Source of the DNA: Halopseudomonas oceani
GTDB taxonomy: Bacteria > Pseudomonadota > Gammaproteobacteria > Pseudomonadales > Pseudomonadaceae
Length of the DNA stretch: 64,000 nucleotides
Direction of reading: 5' to 3'
Assembly (NCBI RefSeq): GCF_002903165.1
Contig: NZ_PPSK01000012.1
Span: 1 to 64,000, forward strand
Part shown: one piece after another, positions 30,141 through 40,559 of the stretch
Position numbering within the stretch: the first letter of the stretch is position 1
Layout of the letters: every line of letters starts with the position of its first letter
The notes under the pieces: model-generated
Database searches by the model: none
Told to the model about the DNA's origin: nothing
The model's input: the letters and a program-made list of their open reading frames with translations, nothing else
Made by a program: the position numbers and the translations under genes

Positions 30141-30169
30141 AAAAAAGCCGGCGTGATGCCGGCTTTTTT
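30141..30169. terminator. Bidirectional terminator between the OYE gene and der
   Basis: The 12-bp stem AAAAAAGCCGGC (30141-30152) pairs with GCCGGCTTTTTT (30158-30169) around a 5-nt loop. T-runs on both strands serve the convergent genes. Confidence 0.92.
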
Positions 30170-30181
30170 GTTTGAGCAGGA

Positions 30182-31603
30182 TCAGCGTTTGTCCTTGCTC
30201 TTTTTCTTCATCTTCTTGTTGTGACTCATCAGGCGACGCTTCTTGTTCACCTGACGCTCGGTCAGCGTGTTCTTGCGATCAGCATAGGGGTTATCACTGC
30301 CCTTGTACTCAACACGGATCGGCGTGCCGGTCAGGCGTAGCACCTTGCGGAAGGTGTTCTCCAGATAACGGGTATAGGAGCGCGGCACCGAATCGACCTG
30401 ATTGCCGTGGACCACGATAATCGGCGGGTTGGACCCACCGAGGTGGGCATAGCGCAGCTTGATACGGCGACCATTAACCATAGGCGGCTGGTGTTCGCTC
30501 ACCGCGTCTTCCAGAATCTCGGTCATCCGACGGGTCGGAATTTTCGTCATCGCCGCCTGATAGGCCTGATCCACTGACTTGTAGAGCAGACCGACGCCAC
30601 TGCCATGCAGCGCAGAAATAAAGTGAATATCGGCAAACTGGGCGAAAATCAACCGGCGCTCCAGTTCCGTTTTCACATACTCCTTCTCTTCCTGCGCCAT
30701 GCCGTCCCACTTGTTGACAGCAATGACCAGCGCACGGCCGGCTTCCAGCACGAAGCCCAAAAGGTGTAGATCCTGCTCGACAATCCCCTCGCGGGCATCG
30801 ACGACAAAGATCACCACGTTAGCGTCCTGGATTGCCTGCAGGGTCTTGATCACCGAGAACTTCTCGATGGCCTCGAAAACCTTGCCGCGGCGACGCACCC
30901 CAGCGGTATCAATCAGCGTGTAGGGCTTCTCGAAACGCTCGTAGGGGATGTAGATGCTGTCGCGGGTGGTACCGGCCTGATCAAATACCACCACCCGGTC
31001 TTCACCGAGCATACGGTTGACCAGCGTGGACTTACCGACGTTCGGCCGACCGATGATCGCAATCTTGGTACCGATTGGCTCAACGACACGCCCCTCTTCG
31101 CCGCTGACTTGCAGGCTCTCGTCATTGAGCACCGCATCCAGCATCGGGTTGATATTACGACCGTGCGCGGCGGCAATCCCCAGCGGCTGACCGAGACCCA
31201 AGGTGGCAAACTCGCCAAGGATCGCATCCGGGTCAGCGCCGTCGATTTTGTTGGCGATCAGGTAGGTGTGCTTGTTGCGCTTGCGCAGGTGCTCGGCAAT
31301 CTGTTCATCACCGGCGGTGCGGCCAGCGCGCGCATCAACCAGAAACAGCACGGCGTCGGCCTCTTCGATGGCCTGCAATGACTGACCGGCCATCATCAGA
31401 TCAAGACCCTGCTCGTCGCCGGTGATACCACCGGTATCGACCACAATATAAGGCTTTCCCTGCCAGACCGCCTCACCGTACTGACGGTCACGGGTCAGGC
31501 CGGAGACATCGGCCACGATGGCGTCACGACTCTTGGTCAGACGATTGAACAGGGTGGATTTGCCGACGTTCGGCCGCCCCACCAGAGCGATGACAGGAAC
31601 CAT
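30182..31603 (-). CDS. der: Ribosome-assembly GTPase Der (EngA)
   Basis: A 473-residue tandem GTPase needed for 50S subunit maturation. Two G domains have P-loops GRPNVGKST at 9-17 and 185-193. DTGGI and DTAGV switch-II motifs, NKID and NKWD specificity motifs and a C-terminal KH-like domain with a basic tail ([20 protein letters not shown]) are present. The ATG at 31603 has GGAG upstream. It follows bamB as in E. coli and Pseudomonas, but an intrinsic terminator sits only about 25 bp before this start. Confidence 0.97.
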   Translation of the reverse strand: MVPVIALVGRPNVGKSTLFNRLTKSRDAIVADVSGLTRDRQYGEAVWQGKPYIVVDTGGITGDEQGLDLMMAGQSLQAIEEADAVLFLVDARAGRTAGDEQIAEHLRKRNKHTYLIANKIDGADPDAILGEFATLGLGQPLGIAAAHGRNINPMLDAVLNDESLQVSGEEGRVVEPIGTKIAIIGRPNVGKSTLVNRMLGEDRVVVFDQAGTTRDSIYIPYERFEKPYTLIDTAGVRRRGKVFEAIEKFSVIKTLQAIQDANVVIFVVDAREGIVEQDLHLLGFVLEAGRALVIAVNKWDGMAQEEKEYVKTELERRLIFAQFADIHFISALHGSGVGLLYKSVDQAYQAAMTKIPTRRMTEILEDAVSEHQPPMVNGRRIKLRYAHLGGSNPPIIVVHGNQVDSVPRSYTRYLENTFRKVLRLTGTPIRVEYKGSDNPYADRKNTLTERQVNKKRRLMSHNKKMKKKSKDKR

Positions 31604-31629
31604 GATTACTCCGCGCACAGATGCTGTGC

Positions 31630-31671
31630 AAAAAAACAAAACGGCCGTTACACCTGACTGTGTAACGGCCG
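31630..31671 (-). terminator. Strong intrinsic terminator between bamB and der
   Basis: A perfect 12-bp stem, CGGCCGTTACAC (31642-31653) with GTGTAACGGCCG (31660-31671), is followed on the minus strand by TTTTGTTTTTT. It ends the upstream hisS-yfgM-bamB transcript just before der. Confidence 0.9.
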
Positions 31672-31694
31672 GGAAAGTATAACCGCTTTTCGGC

Positions 31695-32840
31695 TTACTT
31701 CAGCTTGTAGGCTGCCAGATCGCCGCTGTTACCGTAGACGAACAGCAGATCACCAATCACCAGCGGGCTGGCACGCAAGCCGTCGCCATCAACCTTGACG
31801 CGACCGGCCATACGGCCATCGGTCTGAGCCAGCAGGTGCAGGTAACCTGCGAAGTCACCGACGGCAACGTAGTTGCTGAACGCTACCGGCGCCGTCAGTT
31901 GACGGCGGGCCAGCGACTCATTGCTCCAGAGCTCACGGGCACTGCCAGCGTCCAGCGCCTGCACGGTGCCATCCGCCTCGCTGACGTAGACGCTACCGAA
32001 ACCAACGCCCGGACCAACATAGCTGGACGCCGGGTGCTGCCACAGCGGGCGACCGGACTGGGCGTCCAGTGCGGCGACATTACCTTGGTAGGAGACGACG
32101 TAAAGACGCTCATCATCCAGCACCAGTTGACCGTCAATATCCACCATACGCTCAAGTTCGGAGCGGCCCTTGGGTTGAGCAATACGCTGCTCCCACAGCG
32201 GGATACCGGTATCGGCTGCCAGCGCAACGACCTTGCCGCTGGCCAAGCCAGCAAACACCTGACGCACATCGACAATCGGAGTGCTGTGGCCACGCACGGT
32301 CAACACCGGCAATGACGACTCGTAAATCCAGCGGCGTTCGCCGCTGCTGATGTCCAGCGCAACCAGCTTGTCGTCCTGCGTCTGCACGACGACGACGTCA
32401 CCATTGGTCTGCGGCGGGGCCAGCACTTCGCTGGACGCCTGCGCACGCCACTTCTCGCTACCGTCGGTCTCATCCAGCGCAATTACCTGGCCGTCGAGCG
32501 TACCGACGATGACCAGACCACCGCCAGCACCAACAGCACCGGAAAGCGGCGCCTTCAGTTTGACTTCCCACTTTTCGTCGCCGTCTTCGCGGTTCAGCGC
32601 AACAACGCGCCCCTTGGCGTCAGCCGCGTAGAGCGTAAGACCATCAAGGGCGGGCGTCAGGTTGTTGAACAATTCGCCCTGACCAACACCGATGTTGCGC
32701 TTCCAGACGCGGTCCAGTTGAACTTCAGCGTCGAATTTTTCCAGCTCGGCCGGTGGCAGTTCCTTCTTGCCGGAGCTGCCACAACCAACCATCAGAGCGG
32801 CTGTAAGCCCCAGTACCAGATAACGTGACATCACTTTCAC
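31695..32840 (-). CDS. bamB: Outer membrane protein assembly factor BamB
   Basis: A 381-residue lipoprotein of the BAM complex that inserts beta-barrel proteins. The lipobox LMVGC ends at Cys20. The rest forms an eight-bladed PQQ-type beta-propeller with recurring (V/L)xALDxxxG...W words ([49 protein letters not shown]). I chose the GTG at 32840 because GGAGGA lies about 7 bases upstream; the ATG at 32831 would be too far from it. The start codon overlaps the yfgM stop, indicating translational coupling. Confidence 0.95.
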   Translation of the reverse strand: MKVMSRYLVLGLTAALMVGCGSSGKKELPPAELEKFDAEVQLDRVWKRNIGVGQGELFNNLTPALDGLTLYAADAKGRVVALNREDGDEKWEVKLKAPLSGAVGAGGGLVIVGTLDGQVIALDETDGSEKWRAQASSEVLAPPQTNGDVVVVQTQDDKLVALDISSGERRWIYESSLPVLTVRGHSTPIVDVRQVFAGLASGKVVALAADTGIPLWEQRIAQPKGRSELERMVDIDGQLVLDDERLYVVSYQGNVAALDAQSGRPLWQHPASSYVGPGVGFGSVYVSEADGTVQALDAGSARELWSNESLARRQLTAPVAFSNYVAVGDFAGYLHLLAQTDGRMAGRVKVDGDGLRASPLVIGDLLFVYGNSGDLAAYKLK

Positions 32841-33484
32841 TAGGCTTCCTCCGCCAGATCGTCCAACTTCAATTGCAACTGCGGGCGTGAGGATGCATCC
32901 TCCAGCGCCTCGATCGCCGCCTGGTAGGCAGCACGGGCTTCGGACTTGCGACCCAGACCAAGTAACAGATCACCACGCACTTCTTCGCGGCTCGCCTTCA
33001 GCTCGGAACCTTCAACCGGCGCAGCAAACAGTGCCAAGCCTTCCTCGGCGCGCTCCTGCTGAGCCAACACGCGAGCCAGACGCTGACGCGCCACTTCCTG
33101 CAGAGCCGCATCCTTGGTGGTATCAACCAATTCTCGCAGACTCTTTTCGGCAACCGGATAATCCCGGGCCTCTACGGCCAACCGCGCCTGCATCAGCGCC
33201 GCATAGTCGGCGTAACGGGAACTGGGGTAATCCTCGCGCAGCTGCGCTGCGAGTTCCGCAGCGCGTGCGCGTGAAGCCTCGGAGTCGCTACCGAGTACCG
33301 ACTCCAGCATGGTCTGATAGAGCGTGGAGGCGCCCTGCGCCTGCCCCTGCTGGTAGTTCTGCCAGGCTTGCCAGCCGAATACCCCTGCCAGAGCGATGGC
33401 CACCCCGGTCAGCAGCGGCACACCGTGGCGCTGCCAGAGTTCCTTCAGCTTCTCTACCTGTTCTTCTTCTGTCTCGTAAGCCAC
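32840..33484 (-). CDS. yfgM: YfgM-like tetratricopeptide inner-membrane protein
   Basis: A 214-residue protein with a short cytoplasmic N-terminus (MAYETEEEQVEKLKELWQRHG), one membrane segment (VPLLTGVAIALAGVFGWQAW) and a periplasmic TPR-like helical domain. In E. coli YfgM is an ancillary SecYEG subunit working with the chaperone PpiD. It lies between hisS and bamB as in most gammaproteobacteria; the stop overlaps the bamB start. Confidence 0.9.
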   Translation of the reverse strand: MAYETEEEQVEKLKELWQRHGVPLLTGVAIALAGVFGWQAWQNYQQGQAQGASTLYQTMLESVLGSDSEASRARAAELAAQLREDYPSSRYADYAALMQARLAVEARDYPVAEKSLRELVDTTKDAALQEVARQRLARVLAQQERAEEGLALFAAPVEGSELKASREEVRGDLLLGLGRKSEARAAYQAAIEALEDASSRPQLQLKLDDLAEEA

Positions 33485-33523
33485 CCTTCACTCCTTAGCC
33501 AAACCAGAAACGGCCAGTGCCGC

Positions 33524-34801
33524 TCAGATAATCTCTGCCAGTCGAGCCGGCACATCCTGCCAGCTCAAGGTTTCCTGTTCCTCGCCACTGCGCAGCGGCT
33601 TGAAGCCAATCTGCTGCGCAGCCACTTCGTCTTCTCCCAGCACCAGCGCGTAAAGAGCACCAGATTTGTCAGCTTTCTTGAACTGACTCTTGAAGCTGCC
33701 ACCCCCGGCGTGCACGACCAACCGCAGCGACGGTAGCGCGTCACGCAGCTGTTCGGCCAAGCGCAAGCCGGCTTTTACCGCCGTCTCCCCCAGTGTGACC
33801 AGATAGACATCCACCTGACGAGCCAGTTCAGCGGGCACGCGCTCGAGCGTTTCGATCAGCAACAATAGCCGTTCAATGCCCATGGCAAAGCCAACCGCCG
33901 GGGCAGGCTTACCACCAAGCTGGGTAACCAGCCCATCGTACCGGCCACCGGCACAGACCGTACCCTGGGCACCCAACTGATCGGTGACCCATTCGAACAC
34001 CGTCAGGCCGTAGTAGTCCAGCCCGCGCACCAGCTTTGGATTGATTACATAGGGAATGCCGACTTCGTCCAGCAAGGCACGCAACCCGTCAAAGTGAGCG
34101 CGCGCTTCGTCGTTCAGATAGTCGGCCAGCTTCGGCGCGTCCGTCAGCAGCGCCTGCGTCTCCGGCACCTTACTGTCGAGGATACGCAGCGGATTACTGG
34201 CCAGGCGACGCTGGCTGTCTTCATCAAGCTGATCAAAGCGCGCCTGCAGATAGGCAACTAGGTCATCGCGATAGCGGGCACGGTCTTCCGAGCTGCCAAG
34301 GCTGTTCAGCTCCAGTTTGACCGCATCGCTGATACCCAGGCGCTGCCAGAGGCGCCAGGACAGTACGATCAGTTCAGCGTCGATATCCGGGCCAGCAAGA
34401 TTGAAGGTTTCCACGCCGATCTGATGAAATTGGCGGTAGCGGCCCTTCTGCGGGCGCTCGTGACGGAACATCGGGCCGTTGTACCAGACCTTTTGGGCAA
34501 CACCGCCGCCGAGCAGGCCATGCTGCAGCATCGCGCGCACGCAGCCTGCGGTGCCTTCCGGACGCAGGGTAAGCGAGTCACCATTGCGATCCTCGAAGGT
34601 GTACATTTCCTTTTCGACGATGTCGGTCACTTCACCGATGGAGCGTTTGAACAGCTCGGTCGGTTCGACAATCGGCATACGCACCTGCTGATAACCGTAG
34701 CTGGTCAGCAGGTCTGATACGGTGCGTTCAAAGTATTGCCACAGGGCGCTGTCTTCAGGCAGAACGTCGTTCATGCCGCGAACGGCTTGCAGGGTCTTCA
34801 A
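33524..34801 (-). CDS. hisS: Histidyl-tRNA synthetase
   Basis: Class II aminoacyl-tRNA synthetase of about 425 residues. Motifs: [12 protein letters not shown] at the N-terminus, [43 protein letters not shown] (motif 2), histidine-A [29 protein letters not shown] and motif 3 [11 protein letters not shown], then the anticodon-binding domain. I chose the TTG at 34801 because AGGAAAG lies just upstream and the protein then begins as usual for the family. An ATG at 34852 is in frame but would overlap ispG by 26 bp. Confidence 0.95.
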   Translation of the reverse strand: MKTLQAVRGMNDVLPEDSALWQYFERTVSDLLTSYGYQQVRMPIVEPTELFKRSIGEVTDIVEKEMYTFEDRNGDSLTLRPEGTAGCVRAMLQHGLLGGGVAQKVWYNGPMFRHERPQKGRYRQFHQIGVETFNLAGPDIDAELIVLSWRLWQRLGISDAVKLELNSLGSSEDRARYRDDLVAYLQARFDQLDEDSQRRLASNPLRILDSKVPETQALLTDAPKLADYLNDEARAHFDGLRALLDEVGIPYVINPKLVRGLDYYGLTVFEWVTDQLGAQGTVCAGGRYDGLVTQLGGKPAPAVGFAMGIERLLLLIETLERVPAELARQVDVYLVTLGETAVKAGLRLAEQLRDALPSLRLVVHAGGGSFKSQFKKADKSGALYALVLGEDEVAAQQIGFKPLRSGEEQETLSWQDVPARLAEII

Positions 34802-34826
34802 AGTCTCTTTCCTATTACCTGGCCGC

Positions 34827-35939
34827 TCAACCGCGGGCGATGGTGTTGGCATCCAGCGCTTGTTTGGCAGCCACTTTATCTCGAATCATTTTTTCCAGTC
34901 GGTCGACCAGCTCGGCATTATCTACTTTCTGATCCGGCTTGCCGTCCTGATAGATCAGGTTGTTCGGCGTACCACCCGTCAGGCCGATATCGGCCTCCTT
35001 GGCTTCGCCCGGCCCATTAACGACACAGCCAATGACCGCAACATCCATCGGCGTCAGCACGTCGTCGAGGCGCGCCTCCAGCTCGTTCATGGTCTTGACC
35101 ACATCGAAGTTCTGGCGCGAGCAGCTCGGACAGGCAATGAAGTTGATGCCGCGCGAACGCAGGCGCAGCGACTTCAGAATATCGAACCCGACACGAATCT
35201 CCTCGACCGGGTCAGCCGCCAGCGAGATACGGATGGTGTCGCCAATGCCCTCGGCCAGCAACATGCCAAGCCCTACCGCCGACTTGACGGTGCCCGAGCG
35301 CAGGCCGCCCGCCTCGGTGATACCCAGATGCAACGGCTGCTCGATCTGCTTGGCCAGCAGCCGGTAGGCGTCAACCGCCATGAAGACGTCGGACGCCTTC
35401 ACGCTGACCTTGAAATCCTGAAAGTCGAGCCGGTCAAGATGCTCAACGTGACGCAGCGCCGACTCGACCAGCGCCGCCGGGGTTGGCTCGCCGTATTTCT
35501 TCTGCAGATCCTTTTCCAGCGAACCGGCGTTGACCCCGATGCGAATCGGGATGCCGTTGTGGCGGGCTGCATCGACCACCGCTTTAACACGATCTTCACG
35601 ACCAATATTGCCGGGGTTGATGCGCAGGCAATCGACCCCAAGATCAGCAACCCGCAGGGCAATCTTGTAGTCGAAGTGAATATCGGCGACCAGTGCAATA
35701 CCAACCTGCTTGCGGATTTCACCGAAGGCCTCGGCAGCCTCCATGCTCGGCACAGAGACCCGCACGATATCGGCACCGACCGCTTCCAGCCGACGGATCT
35801 GCTCGACGGTAGCGGCAACATCACAGGTTTCGGTATTGGTCATGCTCTGTACCGATATGGGGGCATCACCACCCACCAGTACCGAACCAACCTTGATCTG
35901 CCGGGAGACACGACGTTTTACCGGCGACTCATGCTGCAT
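34827..35939 (-). CDS. ispG: 4-hydroxy-3-methylbut-2-en-1-yl diphosphate synthase
   Basis: A 370-residue MEP-pathway enzyme that converts MEcPP to HMBPP. The N-terminal TIM barrel begins after the basic start, with [14 protein letters not shown] and LRINPGNIG. The C-terminal [4Fe-4S] domain has Cys270, Cys273 (CPSCSRQ) and Cys305, and Glu312 in [10 protein letters not shown]. It depends on Fe-S assembly, notable given the reduced isc locus nearby. It sits between rodZ and hisS as in Pseudomonas. Confidence 0.97.
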   Translation of the reverse strand: MQHESPVKRRVSRQIKVGSVLVGGDAPISVQSMTNTETCDVAATVEQIRRLEAVGADIVRVSVPSMEAAEAFGEIRKQVGIALVADIHFDYKIALRVADLGVDCLRINPGNIGREDRVKAVVDAARHNGIPIRIGVNAGSLEKDLQKKYGEPTPAALVESALRHVEHLDRLDFQDFKVSVKASDVFMAVDAYRLLAKQIEQPLHLGITEAGGLRSGTVKSAVGLGMLLAEGIGDTIRISLAADPVEEIRVGFDILKSLRLRSRGINFIACPSCSRQNFDVVKTMNELEARLDDVLTPMDVAVIGCVVNGPGEAKEADIGLTGGTPNNLIYQDGKPDQKVDNAELVDRLEKMIRDKVAAKQALDANTIARG

Positions 35940-35953
35940 AACTGTCTGACCTC

Positions 35954-36883
35954 TTACTCGCCCAGGCGCAGTCGGACGACACCGGACTGGCTCTGCGGCG
36001 GCAGTGTTACGGGATTGCCTTTAAATCGGATGGACGTCACCGCGCTGCGGTCGCCAATCACCAGGCTCAACGCGCCTTCATGGGGAATATCCAGTGACTG
36101 ACCTGCACGCAGTAGCCCGCTATGCAGCACCCCACCGTCAGCAGCACTGACCTGCACCCAGCAGTCCGCAGCAACGCTCAACTGCAGGCCGCCACCGACA
36201 GAAGCAGTGGGCTCAGCAACAACAGAAGCGGCCTGCGTTGCGGCCGGCGGCTCAGCGGCAGCGGCTGCGGCGTCGGCTTCACCTGCGTCTGCGTCGGGGC
36301 CCGCGTCCGCCTGCTCTTGCGGCGGCATCAGGTCTGCCGGAATGCCGTCAGTCTGGTCGGCAATGGCCTCTGGCAGCGTCATGGCATCCACCTCGACGTC
36401 ATCAAGCAGCAGTTCGGACTCCAGGCCCTCCATCGGCGTCAACGGCTCAGACTCCGGGCGGCTGGACTCGTACCACCAGAGCGCTGAAGCAACCAACGCT
36501 ACCACCATCAGCAACGTGGACCAGCGCATGACGGAGCGGCCGGACCCGCTCGGCAGATTCACCCGCGCAATTGAACTGACCGGACGCTCCCGCGCCTCGA
36601 TACCACGATAGCGATCAAACTCAAGCGCCAGCCGGTTAGCGTCGAGCCCCATCAGCCGCGCATAGCTCCGGATATAGCCGCGCGTAAAGGTGTCACCGGG
36701 CAGCCGGTCAAACTGGCCCGACTCAATGTGCTCTACCGCTTGACGCGATATCTTCAGTTCCAACCCCACCTCAGCCGTGCTCAGCTGGCGGGCTTCACGC
36801 GCCTCACGCAGGGACTCACCAGGATTACGCAGGGCACGGGGTTCTGCCATGTCTGCAGCAGCATCATGACGCTCGGAACTCAT
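35954..36883 (-). CDS. rodZ: Cytoskeleton protein RodZ
   Basis: A 309-residue bitopic protein that anchors MreB. A cytoplasmic helix-turn-helix domain lies at about 22-92 ([31 protein letters not shown]), then a basic juxtamembrane stretch, one membrane segment at about 121-138, an Ala/Asp/Glu-rich periplasmic linker and a C-terminal DUF4115 beta domain ([22 protein letters not shown]). The start overlaps the pilW stop by 4 bp. It lies between pilW and ispG as in Pseudomonas. Confidence 0.93.
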   Translation of the reverse strand: MSSERHDAAADMAEPRALRNPGESLREAREARQLSTAEVGLELKISRQAVEHIESGQFDRLPGDTFTRGYIRSYARLMGLDANRLALEFDRYRGIEARERPVSSIARVNLPSGSGRSVMRWSTLLMVVALVASALWWYESSRPESEPLTPMEGLESELLLDDVEVDAMTLPEAIADQTDGIPADLMPPQEQADAGPDADAGEADAAAAAAEPPAATQAASVVAEPTASVGGGLQLSVAADCWVQVSAADGGVLHSGLLRAGQSLDIPHEGALSLVIGDRSAVTSIRFKGNPVTLPPQSQSGVVRLRLGE

Positions 36884-37635
36884 GACTTTTCGGACTCCAT
36901 AAGCGCTTTGGCTTCAGGACTGTTGGGATAAAGACGTTTGAGCTGCAGCGCGTAGCTGGCAGCCTTGCTGTGATCTTCGAATCGGCGTGCCAGCCGCACA
37001 CCAAGCCACAGACTGGTTGCATTCTGCTCTGACAGTTGATCAAAACGGCGGAAGTGATTCCAGGCTGGAACGAAGTCGCCACTGTTGAACTCGAGCTGAG
37101 CCAGCTCAAGCAGGGCGCGTGGCTGACGGTTGTTCAGGCGCAGCGACCGCTCCAGGTTTTCGCGGGCGGCGTCCGTGTTACCCATCCGCAAATACGCGAT
37201 CCCCATGTTTTCAAACACCCGAGAACGTTCGCTATAAAGCGTATCGGCCGCAGCCTTGTTGAAATACTCCAGCGCCTCCTGATAACGCTCACGATCAAGC
37301 AGGAAAGCGCCGTAGTTGTTAAGGAGCCTGGCGTTGTTCGGGTCACTGGACAGCGCCGAGCGGAAGTGCTGTTCGGCGGCGGAGAACTCGCCTTCCTGCT
37401 GGAATACCAGGGCCAGCACCATATGCGCCGACGCCGAGCGCGGATCCAGCTTCAGTGCTTCACTCAGCGGATGCTTGGCCCGCTCTGTCTCACCTTTTTG
37501 CAGGTAGCCGATAGCCAACTGAACATAGGCGTCGCGCGCGGCTTCGGGGTCGACTTTACGGCCGGTCTGGCCAGTACTGACACAGCCCGCCAGCAGCAGA
37601 CAAAGAATCAAAATCGCGGCGCTTGGCTTGCTCAT
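36880..37635 (-). CDS. pilF: Type IV pilus biogenesis lipoprotein PilW/PilF
   Basis: A 251-residue TPR lipoprotein with signal sequence MSKPSAAILILCLLLAGC (lipobox LLAGC). About six TPR motifs follow (e.g. AYVQLAIGYLQKGETERAKHPLSEALKLDP, ARLLNNYGAFLLDRERYQEALEYFNKA). In Pseudomonas aeruginosa this pilotin-like protein is needed for PilQ secretin assembly in the outer membrane. It overlaps rodZ by 4 bp and follows rlmN by 26 bp. Confidence 0.92.
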   Translation of the reverse strand: MSKPSAAILILCLLLAGCVSTGQTGRKVDPEAARDAYVQLAIGYLQKGETERAKHPLSEALKLDPRSASAHMVLALVFQQEGEFSAAEQHFRSALSSDPNNARLLNNYGAFLLDRERYQEALEYFNKAAADTLYSERSRVFENMGIAYLRMGNTDAARENLERSLRLNNRQPRALLELAQLEFNSGDFVPAWNHFRRFDQLSEQNATSLWLGVRLARRFEDHSKAASYALQLKRLYPNSPEAKALMESEKS

Positions 37636-37661
37636 GTCAACATCCTTTCCGGCCTGAGTGG

Positions 37662-38819
37662 TTAACCTGCGTTGTGCCGCGTTGATACTGGAGCGGCTTC
37701 CGTTGCGTCAGCGGCGAGCTGGCGTACGGCGATATAGCGTTCACTGCGGCGGGTGCGATCCATCACCTGCCCGACCAGTTGCCCGCAGGCGGCGTCAATA
37801 TCTTCACCGCGTGTCGTTCGCACCGTGACGTTATAGCCTGCCTGATGCAACATGTCCTGAAAACGACGAATCGCGTTATTGCTTGGCCGCTCGTAACCGG
37901 AGTGCGGGAACGGGTTGAACGGAATCAGGTTGATTTTGCACGGGATATCGCGCAGCAGCTCAATCATCTCGGCAGCATGCTCGGGCTGGTCGTTCACGCC
38001 CTTGAGCAAGGTGTACTCGACCGTCAGCGAGCGTTTCTCGCCGAGGCCGGCGATGTAGTTCTTGCAGGCCGGCAACAGCACCTCCAGCGGGTACTTCTTA
38101 TTCAGCGGTACCAACTGATTGCGCAGCGCGTTGTTCGGCGCGTGCAGCGATAGTGCCAGTGCAACATCCATCTGCTCGGCCAGCTTGTTGATCATCGGCA
38201 CGACGCCAGAGGTGGACAGGGTCACCTTGCGTTTGGAAATGCCGTAGCCCAGATCGTCCATCATCAACGTCATGGCATCCACAACGTTGTCGTAATTAAG
38301 CAGCGGCTCACCCATGCCCATCATCACCACGTTGGTGACGGCACGATCGGCGGTCGCAGGAACAGAACCAAAGGACTTGCTGGCGATCCACACCTGGCCA
38401 ATGATTTCGGCCACGGTCAGGTCGCTGTTGAAGCCCTGCTTGCCGGTCGAACAGAAGCTGCAGTCCAGCGCACAACCCGCCTGAGAGGAGACACACAGGG
38501 TGCCGCGCCCGTTCTGCGGAATGTACACTGTCTCAACGCAACTGCCCGAGGCAACCCGGACGACCCACTTGCGTGTGCCGTCACGGGAAATATCCTCGCT
38601 GACTACTTCGGGACCACGAATCTCGGCGGTGGCCTTGAGCTTCTCGCGCAGGGCCTTGCCGATATTGGTCATGTCATCGAAGTTGTCCACGCCATAGTGA
38701 TGCATCCATTTCATGACCTGGCCGGCACGAAAACGCTTCTCTCCCAATCCTTCGAAGAAAGCTTCCAGTTTCTGCTGTGTCAGACCCAGCAGATTGGTCT
38801 TGCTGGTGGTATCGGTCAT
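37662..38819 (-). CDS. rlmN: Dual-specificity RNA methyltransferase RlmN
   Basis: A 385-residue radical-SAM enzyme that methylates A2503 of 23S rRNA and A37 of certain tRNAs. The radical-SAM cluster cysteines are Cys116, Cys120 and Cys123 (CALDCSFC). The C-terminal ACGQL carries the methyl-transfer cysteine. [14 protein letters not shown] and [13 protein letters not shown] are conserved. The ATG at 38819 is chosen over a GTG at 38828. Fe-S dependent. It lies between ndk and pilF as in Pseudomonas. Confidence 0.96.
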   Translation of the reverse strand: MTDTTSKTNLLGLTQQKLEAFFEGLGEKRFRAGQVMKWMHHYGVDNFDDMTNIGKALREKLKATAEIRGPEVVSEDISRDGTRKWVVRVASGSCVETVYIPQNGRGTLCVSSQAGCALDCSFCSTGKQGFNSDLTVAEIIGQVWIASKSFGSVPATADRAVTNVVMMGMGEPLLNYDNVVDAMTLMMDDLGYGISKRKVTLSTSGVVPMINKLAEQMDVALALSLHAPNNALRNQLVPLNKKYPLEVLLPACKNYIAGLGEKRSLTVEYTLLKGVNDQPEHAAEMIELLRDIPCKINLIPFNPFPHSGYERPSNNAIRRFQDMLHQAGYNVTVRTTRGEDIDAACGQLVGQVMDRTRRSERYIAVRQLAADATEAAPVSTRHNAG

Positions 38820-38858
38820 GGCGATCACATCACTAGGTTGAGCAAACCCGACCCGGCC

Positions 38859-39284
38859 TTAGCGCGGGCAGAGTTCGGTTTCGGCGAAGAAGTAAGCCAC
38901 TTCGCGTGCAGCGGAAGTGGTGGAGTCGGAGCCGTGAACAGCGTTGGCATCGATGGACTCGGCGAAGTCTGCGCGGATAGTACCGGCATCGGCTTCTTTC
39001 GGGTTGGTAGCGCCCATCAGCTCACGGTTTTTCAGAACCGCACCTTCACCTTCCAGAACCTGAACAACAACCGGGCCGGAGGTCATGAAGCCAACCAGAT
39101 CCTTGAAGAAAGGACGCTCTTTGTGCTCGGCGTAGAAACCTTCGGCATCGGCCTGGGACAGCTGAACCATCTTGGCTGCAACAACGCGCAGACCAGCCTG
39201 CTCGAAGCGGGTCAGGATCTGACCAATGACATTTTTGGCAACGGCATCGGGCTTGATGATGGACAGGGTACGTTCAACGGCCAT
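38859..39284 (-). CDS. ndk: Nucleoside diphosphate kinase
   Basis: A 141-residue enzyme that transfers the gamma-phosphate from NTPs to NDPs. The catalytic His117 lies in NAVHGSDS. The N-terminus [15 protein letters not shown] is typical and the length is normal. An unusual palindrome enclosing a TATAAT lies 47-73 bp upstream. In other Pseudomonas the gene upstream would be iscX at the end of the isc operon; here it is iscS. Confidence 0.98.
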   Translation of the reverse strand: MAVERTLSIIKPDAVAKNVIGQILTRFEQAGLRVVAAKMVQLSQADAEGFYAEHKERPFFKDLVGFMTSGPVVVQVLEGEGAVLKNRELMGATNPKEADAGTIRADFAESIDANAVHGSDSTTSAAREVAYFFAETELCPR

Positions 39285-39330
39285 AAAACTCTCCAGAGAG
39301 GTAGTTACAGAATAAAATTACAAAAGATGG

Positions 39331-39357
39331 TTAACCTGCGGATTATACGCAGGTTAA
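39331..39357 (-). promoter_or_regulatory. Palindrome enclosing the putative ndk -10 box
   Basis: Perfect 10-bp arms TTAACCTGCG (39331-39340 on +) and CGCAGGTTAA (39348-39357) surround a 7-nt core. On the minus strand the core reads TATAATC, so a perfect -10 hexamer (39347-39342) lies inside the dyad. No good -35 is evident. It could be an operator, an iscS 3' hairpin, or both. Confidence 0.55.
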
Positions 39358-39396
39358 AGACAAATAGATAACAGCAGCGTAGCTGACGGTATACCG

Positions 39397-40548
39397 TCAG
39401 CTAGCACGCAGGCGGGTTACCACCTGACAGATGATCTCAGCCGCCCGCTGGACATCCTGTTCAGAGGTAAAACGGCCAAGCGACAGACGGATGGAGCTGT
39501 GTGCCAGTTCGTCGCTCAAGCCAATCCCGCGCAGCACATAAGAGGGCTCGACCGCGGCAGAGGTACAGGCGGAGCCCGTCGACAACGCCAGATCCTTGAG
39601 CGCGAGCAACAGCAGCTCGCCGTCAACACCGGCGAACGCCAGATTGAGGTTGTGCGGTACCCGCTGATCGGCACTGCCATTGAGACTGACGCCGTCCAGA
39701 CCGGCCAGGCCGTTGAGTAGCGCGTCACGCAACGCGGAAACCCGCGCATTCTCACCTTTCATCAGCTTGCCAGCCAACTCAAAGGCTTCACCCATACCAA
39801 CGATCTGGTGAGTCGCCAGGGTGCCGGAACGCAGGCCGCGCTCGTGCCCACCACCATGCATCTGCGCCTGCGGCTTCGGCATCAGGGTACGTCGCACAAA
39901 CAGTGCACCAACACCCTTGGGGCCGTAGGTCTTGTGTGCGCTGAATGACATCAGATCGACCGGCAATACCCTCAGGTCAATTGCCAGCTTGCCTGTCGAC
40001 TGCGCCGCGTCAACGTGGAATACCGCCCCGCCCGCGTGGGCAATCTCACCCAGGGCCTGAATATCATTGACCGTGCCAATTTCGTTATTGACGTGCATCA
40101 GCGACACCAGCACGGTGTCTTCACGCAAAGCCGCCTGCAACTGCTCGGGCGCGATGAATCCGCCCGGACCTGGCTCCAGCCAGGTCACCTCGAACCCTTC
40201 TTGCTCGAGCTGCTTGAAGCAGTCAATAACCGCCTTGTGCTCGATCTTGCAGGTGACCAGATGCCGCCCCTTATCTTGCAGGGCGTGCGCCATTCCCTTG
40301 ATCGCTAGGTTGTTCGATTCTGTGGCGCCGGAAGTCCAGACAATCTCACGCGGGTCGGCACCGACTAGGTCCGCCACCTGACGCCGGCCATGCTCAACCG
40401 CCTCCTCCGCCTTCCAGCCGTAAACATGAGAGCGCGAAGCAGGGTTGGCGAAGTTGCCGTCCATGGTCAAACAGGCAACCATCTTTTCGGCGACCTGCGG
40501 ATCAACCGGCGTGGTAGCGGCGTAATCCAGGTAAATCGGCTGATTCAT
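39397..40548 (-). CDS. iscS: Cysteine desulfurase, IscS type, without its usual operon
   Basis: A 383-residue PLP enzyme that releases sulfur from cysteine. It has His104, Asp180, the PLP lysine Lys206 ([12 protein letters not shown]) and the active-site Cys328 in STGSACTSA. The protein ends at RLRAS, about 20 residues short of E. coli IscS, lacking the C-terminal tail that contacts IscU. The ATG at 40548 has GGAG upstream. It starts 11 bp after cysE and is followed by ndk; iscR, iscU, iscA, hscB, hscA, fdx and iscX, expected here in Pseudomonas, are absent. It may serve tRNA thiolation or a scaffold encoded elsewhere. Confidence 0.92.
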   Translation of the reverse strand: MNQPIYLDYAATTPVDPQVAEKMVACLTMDGNFANPASRSHVYGWKAEEAVEHGRRQVADLVGADPREIVWTSGATESNNLAIKGMAHALQDKGRHLVTCKIEHKAVIDCFKQLEQEGFEVTWLEPGPGGFIAPEQLQAALREDTVLVSLMHVNNEIGTVNDIQALGEIAHAGGAVFHVDAAQSTGKLAIDLRVLPVDLMSFSAHKTYGPKGVGALFVRRTLMPKPQAQMHGGGHERGLRSGTLATHQIVGMGEAFELAGKLMKGENARVSALRDALLNGLAGLDGVSLNGSADQRVPHNLNLAFAGVDGELLLLALKDLALSTGSACTSAAVEPSYVLRGIGLSDELAHSSIRLSLGRFTSEQDVQRAAEIICQVVTRLRAS

Positions 40549-40559
40549 CAACAACTCCA

